From NCBI RefSeq assembly GCF_902712855.1, contig NZ_LR743507.1, positions 5,008,001-5,072,000 on the forward strand: 64,000 nt of DNA, in the 5' to 3' direction. The stretch's first letter is position 1, and the number at the start of each line of letters is the position of its first letter. Origin of the DNA: Variovorax paradoxus. GTDB taxonomy: Bacteria; Pseudomonadota; Gammaproteobacteria; Burkholderiales; Burkholderiaceae_C. The notes below the pieces were generated by a model. It saw only the letters and a program-made list of their open reading frames with translations. It did not search any database and was not told the origin of the DNA. This document shows positions 1 through 6,688 of the stretch, one piece after another. A program made the position numbers and the translations under genes.

Positions 1-116
1 GAAGCGAGCAGGTCAGGATCGCGCTTGCCGCTGTCGGTGAAGACACCCTTGACGGCCCACGCCTGCGGCAGCTCTCCGCGCAGCCGGGTAACGATTGCAG
101 GCTCGAGCGCAAACAT
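1..116 (-). CDS. Phage structural protein, N-terminal fragment
   Basis: An open minus-strand frame starts with ATG at 116, two bases after the stop of the gpFII-like gene, and runs off the left edge of the window. The 38 visible residues begin MFALEPAIVTRLRGELP and have no stop. Tight spacing and position directly downstream of a head-tail joining gene suggest a tail-tube or head-completion protein in the late operon. The family cannot be named from so short a piece. Confidence 0.6.
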   Translation of the reverse strand, partial: MFALEPAIVTRLRGELPQAWAVKGVFTDSGKRDPDLLA

Positions 117-118
117 GG

Positions 119-421
119 TCAGGCGCTCCGCAAAATGAGATGCACGCGGCCTGTCCCATCGGGTTTCGAACGGACGACCTCGAAGGACTTGCCGTCGATC
201 CGAAGCGCATCGCCACGCACCAACCCGCCAAGCGCAGCCACAGGCCCCCAGCACTCCGGAGCAGCCGTGTCCGCCTGGTCATCAAACAGCGCCGCATAGG
301 GGTCGTCAAATTCCACGGGAACCGGGTCGGCCACGCCATTAACTTCCGCGAGCGCGTTGGTCAGGTGCAGATCGAGCGCGCGGTTCACGCGGTCTTGAAG
401 AGCGACAAAGGGTGCGGGCAT
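119..421 (-). CDS. gpFII-like head-tail joining protein
   Basis: About 100 residues, the size of the lambda gpFII (phage attachment) family. An N-terminal helix (PFVALQDRVNRALD) is followed by the family's beta-barrel pattern: a FDDPYAALFDD stretch, then GLVRGDALRIDGKSFEV and VHLILRS near the C-terminus. The protein would cap the filled head and receive the tail. I chose ATG 421, which gives an N-terminus like the family; a TTG at 439 is possible but would start two bases after the upstream stop. Gene order capsid, DUF2190, FII is the usual lambda-like arrangement. The assignment is by pattern recognition without a search. Confidence 0.7.
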   Translation of the reverse strand: MPAPFVALQDRVNRALDLHLTNALAEVNGVADPVPVEFDDPYAALFDDQADTAAPECWGPVAALGGLVRGDALRIDGKSFEVVRSKPDGTGRVHLILRSA

Positions 422-440
422 GGCGAACGCGAGCGGCAAA

Positions 441-785
441 TCAGGTGGCGGCCGGCAAGCTCGCGCCCAGCTTCACGGACACGAAAGCCGCGCCGCCTGC
501 AGCCGCTTCGGTCGCCACACCGATGCACTCTTGCGCCGCACTCGTCTTGTTGACGACCTTGTTCGTCGCGTCCCAAAACAGCCGGTCTCCGACGTTGACC
601 GAAAGGCCAGCGGTCTTGCCGAGGTCGATCACGCCATCGGTCTTGAACTCGCCCGGGGTGTTGGCCGGCACATCGGTGGTGGCGACGCCGAACAGCGCGG
701 CGCCGAAGAGAAAGCCGACGCCCGACGCGACAGCGATAGAGGGGGTCAGCGTGAGCACGCTACCCGCTTGGCGGTAGTTCTTCAT
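441..785 (-). CDS. DUF2190 family capsid decoration protein
   Basis: 114 residues starting MKNYRQAGSVLTL. The sequence has the DUF2190 pattern: a hydrophobic stretch (GVGFLFGAALFGVATTDV), then GEFKTDGVIDLGKTAG and VGDRLFWDATNKVV, then a glycine- and alanine-rich end. Proteins of this family sit next to phage major capsid genes and probably decorate the head. The open frame extends far upstream, but the ATG at 785 is preceded by AAGGA at good spacing, so I use it. It lies 65 bp downstream of the capsid gene in the same late operon. Confidence 0.8.
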   Translation of the reverse strand: MKNYRQAGSVLTLTPSIAVASGVGFLFGAALFGVATTDVPANTPGEFKTDGVIDLGKTAGLSVNVGDRLFWDATNKVVNKTSAAQECIGVATEAAAGGAAFVSVKLGASLPAAT

Positions 786-850
786 GTGATTCCTTGGGTA
801 AAGTGAGGGAGGCGCCAGCAGCCCAGAATCGGGCGCTGGCGTGGCGCGCG

Positions 851-2986
851 TTAGCTGCCGTTGGCGCGGAAAAGGCCGCGGTGATCCACCGCCTTGGCGG
901 CGAAGTCGTGACGGCACTTGTAGGAAACGCCGTCGATTTCGAAGCCGATTTCGGACTCGATGACGGGGCCTTCGGCGCCGTCGAGGAACGTGTACTCGAC
1001 CGTATCGACTTGCGAATTCGAGGCCGCCAGATACCACGCCGACGCGCTCACCGCATCGAGGATCGGCTCGACGATGGGCTCGACCGAGGTACGGCCACCG
1101 GCGCGGAATTCGTTCACGTCCGCCTGCTTGGCCGGCGTGTAGTTGGAGCTGGTGAGCTGGTACGCGGTCTGCTCCAACGCGGCCGGCACAATGAGATAGC
1201 CGGGCGCGAGGTTCAGCTCTTCGCCTTGAAGGCCGCGCTGCAGACGCATCGCAGTCCGGCCAGCGGACAGCGCCGAGAACTGCAGTGCCGAGGGCGCGCC
1301 GGTGGCGACGTTCTTGTGCGCGTCGCTGAAGAGCTGTTCCGCGTCGCTCATCGTCGGGTTGCCCGTCAACTGCGAGTAGACGAGGCGGTTTTCGAGGCGG
1401 CGCGCCGAAGCGCCGAAACCGGTCACCATGCGGTCGAAAGCGCGCAGGTCGTCGTTCACCACCGCTTGGCGCGAGAGCGAAACGATGCGGCCGTGCGTCA
1501 CGATGCCGTACGTCTCCGCGCCGTCATTCATGGTGCCGTACTTGAATTCGCCGTGCTCGTTCGTGCGCAGCAGTTCGGGCGCGCCGGAGAGCTGCACCAC
1601 GCTGATGTTTTTGAAGTCCGGCGCGTTGGGCGCACGGCGCGCCCAAAGTGCGTAGGTGCCGGGGTTCTCGTCGTACACGTTGCGCAGGCGCTTGTTCGCC
1701 ACGTTCGCGAAGAGCGATGCAAAGTCGCTGGTCGTGTTCATGCCGCCCGAGCGGAAGGTGAGGATGGCCGAAGCGAGCTGCATTCGCTCCATGCCGCGCG
1801 TCTTCACACCGTGCGCTTCGAGCAGATCGCGGCCCATCTCCAGCAGGGACATGCCGCGGTACTGACGACCGTTGTCGTCGAGCGCCGTGCCAGGTGCTAC
1901 ACGGTGGGTAATGGCCTGCTCCAGACCCGCGAGACGCGTCGCCATTTCGTCGGTTACGGTTTCGATACGCACGTTGCGATGGCCGCCGCTCGCCGCATCG
2001 CGCAGTGCCAGCTCTTCGAGCACGGCGGCGCGAGCATGTTCGACGGACTGGCCGCCGCGAATGAGGCCAGCGGCCAGATGCGCGACGTTGTGACGTGCGC
2101 ACACCTCGCTGATGTCGGCTGCGCGCTGGCCGGCCGCCGCAGTGGCGTCGGCAACGGCATTGCCGGATGCGGCCGGCGCAGCGGCAGGCGCTGCGGCGAC
2201 CCCGGCAGGTGCGGCGCGCTGTTGATCGGTCGTCGCGGCGGCACCGCCGGCGGAGGCTTGAGGCATGGAAGGTTCCTTAAGGATTGAGATTGCGGCGGAG
2301 GCGCCCACCGTGGGCGATGCGGGTTGACTGCGGATTTCGATGAATTCGCAGGGAAAGGTGCGTTGCGCGACTTCGACGCCGGCAGGCGCTTGCGCTTCAG
2401 TGCCGCGGACTTGGCAATCCATGTCGGCAGGAATGGGGACGAGCGAAACCTCGTAGGGCTCCCAGTCGATGACGCGATACAGCCATTCGCCGTCATCGGC
2501 CGCAGGGGGAACCATCTCGACGCGGTGGCGCACGTAGCCCACCGACACATTGCGGATGATTCCGTCTGCCACGTCCTGCACATAGCCCGCGACAGAATCG
2601 CGACGCGAGAAGGTCACGTCGCACACACCTTCGCCCGATGCAATGCTTGGGTTTTCGACCACGCCGAGCTGCGCCTCCAGGCTCCACGCGTTATGCGTGT
2701 TGAGCAGTGGTGCGCCGCGCGTCAGGCGGTCGAGACGAATGGAGCCTTCTTCGACAACGAGCTGTTCGAGATAGCTGCGCTCTCGATACCAGTCATACCG
2801 CCGTACGGAAGCGCCGGCGGCAAAGACGAGCTGCGCGGTAGCGAGCGAAGATTCAGCTTCCGCAGCGCCCTCGTCCGATGCCCGCGTGAAGCCGCGTAGT
2901 TCCATCGAGCGACCGGCCAGCGGAAGATCGTCGCGGCGTGTTGTGGTGTCTTGTGCTTGAGGCATGCCGAGCACTGTGCCCGGCAC
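851..2986 (-). CDS. Prohead protease - major capsid protein fusion
   Basis: A 711-residue fusion. Residues about 50-210 resemble the HK97-family prohead protease, with the likely catalytic His98 (LLNTHNAW) and Ser148 (RNVSVGY). An alanine-rich linker and scaffold-like helical region follow, up to about residue 400. The rest (from TTSDFASLFANVANKRL) is a Mu gpT/HK97-type major capsid domain ending in KCRHDFAAKAVDHRG. Fused forms of this kind are known in other prophages. The protease would cut itself and the linker away during head maturation. The frame opens with GTG 2986; an ATG at 2965 (MPQAQDTTTRRD) is an equally plausible start. A 27-bp dyad ends only four bases upstream of the GTG, and plus-strand cargo separates this gene from the portal gene. 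Confidence 0.88.
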   Translation of the reverse strand: MPGTVLGMPQAQDTTTRRDDLPLAGRSMELRGFTRASDEGAAEAESSLATAQLVFAAGASVRRYDWYRERSYLEQLVVEEGSIRLDRLTRGAPLLNTHNAWSLEAQLGVVENPSIASGEGVCDVTFSRRDSVAGYVQDVADGIIRNVSVGYVRHRVEMVPPAADDGEWLYRVIDWEPYEVSLVPIPADMDCQVRGTEAQAPAGVEVAQRTFPCEFIEIRSQPASPTVGASAAISILKEPSMPQASAGGAAATTDQQRAAPAGVAAAPAAAPAASGNAVADATAAAGQRAADISEVCARHNVAHLAAGLIRGGQSVEHARAAVLEELALRDAASGGHRNVRIETVTDEMATRLAGLEQAITHRVAPGTALDDNGRQYRGMSLLEMGRDLLEAHGVKTRGMERMQLASAILTFRSGGMNTTSDFASLFANVANKRLRNVYDENPGTYALWARRAPNAPDFKNISVVQLSGAPELLRTNEHGEFKYGTMNDGAETYGIVTHGRIVSLSRQAVVNDDLRAFDRMVTGFGASARRLENRLVYSQLTGNPTMSDAEQLFSDAHKNVATGAPSALQFSALSAGRTAMRLQRGLQGEELNLAPGYLIVPAALEQTAYQLTSSNYTPAKQADVNEFRAGGRTSVEPIVEPILDAVSASAWYLAASNSQVDTVEYTFLDGAEGPVIESEIGFEIDGVSYKCRHDFAAKAVDHRGLFRANGS

Positions 2987-2989
2987 GCT

Positions 2990-3016
2990 GTCTCATTTCG
3001 AGGCAAAAACTGAGAC
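2990..3016. promoter_or_regulatory. 27-bp dyad element, copy A
   Basis: Arms GTCTCA (2990-2995) and TGAGAC (3011-3016) form a perfect inverted repeat whose centres are 21 bp apart, two helical turns. The 15-bp spacer (TTTCGAGGCAAAAAC) is almost the same as in copy B at 6342-6368, with two differences. It lies immediately upstream of the protease-capsid gene and at the edge of the plus-strand cargo. It could be an operator or activator site for the head genes. The stem is too short and the loop too long for a convincing terminator. Confidence 0.55.
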
Positions 3017-3074
3017 GATTTAGACTTCGCGGCGGAGCCTCATCTCCCAATCCACCAGCTCGCCTTTTTCGCCA

Positions 3075-3716
3075 ATGGGAACGCCATCGAAGATGCTTAC
3101 AAACTACCACGCTGAATTTCTTGCCCACCTCAAAGGCATCGCCAACGCTGGCGAAGTTATTGAGGCATGCCGGAAGTACAAGACCAACGAGGACAACTTC
3201 GCGTCCCATGTCAACGGGCGACTCAAGGGCGGACTGGCGATGGACCATTACCTAAACGATTTCTTGCTGCTTCGTAGCGCGATCCGCGCAACTTTTACGC
3301 AGCCCATGACCCTCTACCGCCTTACATCGGATCTAGAGTTTTCGGCTCCTGCTGCGCGAGTTCTCAACGGCCGGTTCCCGTACCAAGCATTCATGTCCAC
3401 AGCAGACTCGCCGACCAAGTTGAACAGCTTCAAGCAAAGTGGCGGTCGCCCGCTTCTTCTAGAAATTGAGTGTCCGGCTGGAATCGCTCTTGCCCCCTTC
3501 GATCTCTTTGCCGGCACAGAGGAAGACGAAATCTTGCTGGGTTGCGGAACAACGTTTGAAGTGAAGAGTGGTCCTAGGGAGCTCAACGCGAATGAAATCT
3601 CGGGCCATATTCCGATGTACGACAGGCAGTCTTTGGACTTGCTACAACTTAAGGTCGTCGAAAGCCCAGCATATGTGGACCTGGCAAATCTTGTCTCCCT
3701 TGAAAGCTCGCTTTAA
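3075..3716 (+). CDS. Predicted ADP-ribosyltransferase, prophage cargo
   Basis: 213 residues. The C-terminal half carries the R-S-E signature of arginine-type (C3/VIP2-like) ADP-ribosyltransferases: Arg82 in LYRLT, Ser108-Thr109 in AFMSTA, and Glu150-x-Glu152 in GTEEDEILLGCGTTFEV, which closely resembles the family's conserved turn ending in TKFEV. Residues 1-75 are helical and may form a cap or target-binding part. All three catalytic elements are kept, so it is predicted to use NAD to modify a protein, nucleic acid or small molecule. No signal peptide is visible. It lies on the strand opposite the head genes and 24 bp before the deaminase gene, so the two are probably one operon. A second ATG at 3093 is possible; neither has a strong ribosome site. 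The target is unknown. Confidence 0.72.
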   Translation: MGTPSKMLTNYHAEFLAHLKGIANAGEVIEACRKYKTNEDNFASHVNGRLKGGLAMDHYLNDFLLLRSAIRATFTQPMTLYRLTSDLEFSAPAARVLNGRFPYQAFMSTADSPTKLNSFKQSGGRPLLLEIECPAGIALAPFDLFAGTEEDEILLGCGTTFEVKSGPRELNANEISGHIPMYDRQSLDLLQLKVVESPAYVDLANLVSLESSL

Positions 3717-3740
3717 TCAGCTTTAAGCGCGCCAAACACC

Positions 3741-4631
3741 ATGTCACCTGAAGACGTCCACTATCAGTTTTCGAGGCTAGCTGTAGACAAGGCGAAGCTT
3801 TGCTTGAGCAGAATTGCAGTCACAAACCCGCCACCCCGCGTTGGGGTCGTCCTTGCGCGAGACTCTCAACTTCTAGGGTGGTATGCCAAGAGCTTCGGCG
3901 GTCAATTCTTCGACGGCGACGCAATGGTGAACTTCGAAGCAAAGCCGAGCGCGCACGCCGAGCAAGCGCTCCTGGAGAAGCTCGATGGACTCGACCTCAG
4001 GGGCGTCGTCGCGTACGTTACTCTTGAACCGTGCACAAAGAAGAGGGGCGATGGTTTGTGCTGTGCGGATCTTCTAGTCCAAGCCGGAATTTCACGCGTG
4101 TACATTGGAAACTGCGATCCAAACCCTGATGTCGGCGGCCTCGCATGGCGCACGTTTCATGCGGCGGGCATCGAAGTTTGTGACTTTCCGCCTGAGCTTA
4201 GGAACGAAGCGCGTCGAGACAACGACCCGTTCTTTCGCAAGTTTCACTTCTCAGTGAGAGAGTCAGGTGAAGCTTCCTTTGACTATGAAAGCAACAACCA
4301 CACTCGTACGCTTGGACCAAGCGGACGAGAGTTTGAAACCAAGTGGTTTGAGTGCGGCGACGGATCGATCCATGGGTTGGACTATCGCTTCAATGTCGCG
4401 ATTGCGAAGAACTGCACTAGTTTTGAGCAAATCGACGATCCGGCCAGATGGTTCGAAGACTCGTACTACACCAAAACGGCACGAGAAGGACAGATCATCA
4501 TATTTCGAAATGAGATGGGCTATGCCCTCATACAGATAATCAGGGTCATCAAAAAGAGAACCGGGCTCATTGCGAACAATGCGGAACTTCGCTTCAGGTA
4601 TCAGCTTCGCTATTCGGACGGCGCGGCATAA
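3741..4631 (+). CDS. RibD-type zinc deaminase with unknown C-terminal domain
   Basis: 296 residues. Residues about 8-150 are a RibD-like cytidine-deaminase fold: His72-Ala-Glu74 (SAHAEQALLEKL), Pro97-Cys98 (LEPCTKK), Cys107 (LCCADLL), and the RibD-like segment SRVYIGNCDPNPDVGGLAW. The zinc ligands and proton-shuttling Glu are all present. The RibD reductase domain is absent; in its place residues 160-296 form a beta-rich domain (around ETKWFECGDGSIHGLDYRF) that I do not recognise. It pairs with the ADP-ribosyltransferase upstream and ends five bases from the convergent portal stop. Base composition is lower in GC than the flanking phage genes. A role in ordinary riboflavin synthesis is unlikely given the context; a nucleotide-modifying defence role is inference. 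Confidence 0.72.
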   Translation: MSPEDVHYQFSRLAVDKAKLCLSRIAVTNPPPRVGVVLARDSQLLGWYAKSFGGQFFDGDAMVNFEAKPSAHAEQALLEKLDGLDLRGVVAYVTLEPCTKKRGDGLCCADLLVQAGISRVYIGNCDPNPDVGGLAWRTFHAAGIEVCDFPPELRNEARRDNDPFFRKFHFSVRESGEASFDYESNNHTRTLGPSGREFETKWFECGDGSIHGLDYRFNVAIAKNCTSFEQIDDPARWFEDSYYTKTAREGQIIIFRNEMGYALIQIIRVIKKRTGLIANNAELRFRYQLRYSDGAA

Positions 4632-4636
4632 CCGAT

Positions 4637-6070
4637 TCACTCGGCGCTGTCGCCAAACTGCTTGCCCTTACGCATCATTACGATGACATCCAAGATGCCC
4701 AGCTTTCGCAGCTTCTCGATGTCTCCGGCTAGCTCTTCGAACACTTCGTCAGGCTCATATCCGCGGCCGCGCAGCTTCTCGCTGAAGCTGCTCAGGCCAC
4801 CCGCGATTTCATCCAGATCCGAAGCCACGTCGTCCTTCGGGTTGGTGTATTCCCACTTCGGCGTCGCATAGCGGAGGTTGTAGTCGGCCTTCTTCACGCG
4901 GCCCGCTAGCTCGCACGCATTCGAGAACGCACGGACCATCGGCGCGATCAACTTTGGTATGACATGCAGCCACTGCTCTTGCTCAGCCTCGCGGCGATAG
5001 TCAAGCCTGCGGATACGAGCGCTGGTGTAGCTCACCTCACGCACATCGCCCGTCATCATCTCGTAGGTCCACCCAGCGCCGGCGGCAATGAGGTGGAGCT
5101 GCATCTTCAGGTACTCGACGTACCCGGGCGCCGCATTGGGCTGCACGACGGTGAGGTTTGTGCCGGACGGGACTTGCATCATCCCGCCGCTCGGCAGTTC
5201 GCCCATGCTCCGGCTCTCCTTGACGGTCTCGCTCTCGCCATCGGCCATGCCATCCACATCACCCGACCCGATGACCGCCAACCGCGTTTCTAGGTTCTTG
5301 CGGTGTTGCTCGGCGTCTTCGTACAGCATCAGGTCGCGGGTGCGCGCAATGATCGGCGCCACACGCGGAAATCCTCGCCCCTGCCCGGGACGGCTAGGCG
5401 CGAAGTAATGAATGATGCTGGCGGCCGGCACAAGCTTGCTGGTCGCACGCCGGCCGCCGAAGATGATCGGTTCGCCGGGATGCTGATCGAAGACGTAGTA
5501 GCCCGCGACCTTGCCGATTGCGTTGTACGCAATGCCTTCGATGACGTTGTAGCCATCGATGCGCCCCATGCGACTATCGTCCAGCCAATCGATTTCGAGC
5601 AGTTGGAATTGAATCGGGACAGGCAGGCCGTCTGAGGGTCGGCGATTGCGGATTCGCACCAACACTTCACCATCTCGCTGCGCCGTCTGGTGCGCTAGCA
5701 GCATCAGCCCGTAAACATCAAGCCCGCCATCCGCGTCCGCAAAGGGCGCCCATTCCTGCCAGGCTGCAGCGTGCTCTTTGCTGTCTTTCCAACGCGGGAT
5801 GATGCCTGTTCCGACAATGTTCGCGCTGTGCGCGCGGATGCCCTGTGCTATGTAGGGAACGTTCTGCTCCAGCGACCGACTGCGCACACGCAGAGTGCGC
5901 GCGTCTGCGGCATGGTCGGCATTGGCGCTTGCCCCCGCTCGTTTCGGACGCCAGCCGTCGCGCGCGCTGGCGCCCTCATACGCTCGCTTCAGCAACTCGC
6001 GGCTGCGATGCCGCCGCAGCCCTTGATCGGGGCTGATGACGCCGATAAGCCGATCCAAGAGATTGGCCAT
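4637..6070 (-). CDS. Lambda-family portal protein
   Basis: 477 residues, typical for the lambda gpB portal family. Recognisable parts are the start (LLDRLIGVISPDQGLRRHRSRELLKRAYEGA without its last bases shown in full), the segment SLEQNVPYIAQGIRAHSANI with VGTGIIPRW, the central LLEIDWLDDSRMG, and the TSARIRRLDYRREAEQEQW stretch near the C-terminus. It forms the dodecameric ring through which DNA enters and leaves the head. It starts three bases after the gpW stop, so the two are translated from one message. The downstream cargo pair ends five bases from its stop on the other strand. Confidence 0.92.
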   Translation of the reverse strand: MANLLDRLIGVISPDQGLRRHRSRELLKRAYEGASARDGWRPKRAGASANADHAADARTLRVRSRSLEQNVPYIAQGIRAHSANIVGTGIIPRWKDSKEHAAAWQEWAPFADADGGLDVYGLMLLAHQTAQRDGEVLVRIRNRRPSDGLPVPIQFQLLEIDWLDDSRMGRIDGYNVIEGIAYNAIGKVAGYYVFDQHPGEPIIFGGRRATSKLVPAASIIHYFAPSRPGQGRGFPRVAPIIARTRDLMLYEDAEQHRKNLETRLAVIGSGDVDGMADGESETVKESRSMGELPSGGMMQVPSGTNLTVVQPNAAPGYVEYLKMQLHLIAAGAGWTYEMMTGDVREVSYTSARIRRLDYRREAEQEQWLHVIPKLIAPMVRAFSNACELAGRVKKADYNLRYATPKWEYTNPKDDVASDLDEIAGGLSSFSEKLRGRGYEPDEVFEELAGDIEKLRKLGILDVIVMMRKGKQFGDSAE

Positions 6071-6073
6071 TCT

Positions 6074-6322
6074 TTATTCGCCCCGGTAAGTGGTGAAGGT
6101 GAAACGGCGTACACCGCCGCGAGGGCGACCGACCGCAGCGCGCAGTTCGCCCTCGATACGGGCCTCGGCCTTGAGCAGATCGTCGATGCTTCGGTACTCG
6201 ACGCGGCGGCCGTTGTGCATCACAGACAGCTCGCCGCTGGAGATTGCCCGCCGCACTGCGGCCAGGTCATCGGGGGTATAGGAGGGTTGGGGCATTGGAG
6301 AGATAGAAGTCGGCAGAGGCAT
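6074..6322 (-). CDS. gpW-like head completion protein
   Basis: 82 residues with the small alpha-beta layout of lambda gpW: YTPDDLAAVRRAISSGEL, then NGRRVEYRSIDDLLKAEARI, ending in a basic tail. gpW joins the filled head and the connector. I use ATG 6322, which has GGGGAA upstream at usable spacing; an internal ATG at 6295 is weaker. It lies between the Mor-like gene and portal. The normal lambda order is terminase, gpW, portal, so only the Mor-like gene and the dyad at 6342-6368 are out of place. Confidence 0.85.
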   Translation of the reverse strand: MPLPTSISPMPQPSYTPDDLAAVRRAISSGELSVMHNGRRVEYRSIDDLLKAEARIEGELRAAVGRPRGGVRRFTFTTYRGE

Positions 6323-6341
6323 TGAAGCTATTCCCCGCCCT

Positions 6342-6368
6342 GTCTCATTTCAAGCCAAAAACTGAGAC
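6342..6368. promoter_or_regulatory. 27-bp dyad element, copy B
   Basis: GTCTCA (6342-6347) and TGAGAC (6363-6368) with a 15-bp spacer nearly the same as in copy A at 2990-3016. It fills the gap between the stop of the Mor-like gene (6373) and the start of gpW (6322). Two copies, both just upstream of head-gene starts and both in a module holding a Mor-like HTH protein, suggest a binding site for that protein. That link is inference. Confidence 0.55.
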
Positions 6369-6372
6369 GCGA

Positions 6373-6684
6373 TCACTCGCGCCGCGGCTGCTTGAGGCAG
6401 CGATACACCGTCGCGCGGCTGATGCCCAGCTTGCGCGCGACCTCTGTCGCGTTGCGGCCATTGAAGAGCGACAGCACACGGCTTGCAACATCGTCGCGCT
6501 TTCGACTGGCAACGTAGTAGCGACTTCCCGCCAGGTGGCTGCGCACTGCACGGCGCGCTTCATCGAGCTTGAGCCCGGCAATCTCGGGGTGAGCCTCGAT
6601 CAAGTAATCGAAGATGCGGTCAACAAGGTCCGGCTCGGCCTGCAGCAGCGAGGTGAGTACGGGCGTGGGTGAAGGTTCTGTCAT
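6373..6684 (-). CDS. Mor-like helix-turn-helix activator
   Basis: 103 residues from ATG 6684 (MTEPSPTP). The C-terminal part, FNGRNATEVARKLGISR followed by ATVYRCLKQ, matches the helix-turn-helix of the Mu Mor/C middle-late activator family (compare FNGRNVSEL in Mor). The N-terminal half (LLQAEPDLVDRIFDYLIEA) would be the dimerisation region. Mor-type proteins bind dyad sites and recruit RNA polymerase to late promoters. It starts four bases after the TerL stop and ends beside dyad copy B. A gene of this class inside a lambda-like head module is unusual. Confidence 0.68.
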   Translation of the reverse strand: MTEPSPTPVLTSLLQAEPDLVDRIFDYLIEAHPEIAGLKLDEARRAVRSHLAGSRYYVASRKRDDVASRVLSLFNGRNATEVARKLGISRATVYRCLKQPRRE

Positions 6685-6688
6685 TCGT

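Noticed and set aside
2990..3016. Rho-independent terminator for the portal or cargo
   Set aside because: Six-base stem with a 15-base loop and no T run; the near-exact second copy points to a protein site instead.
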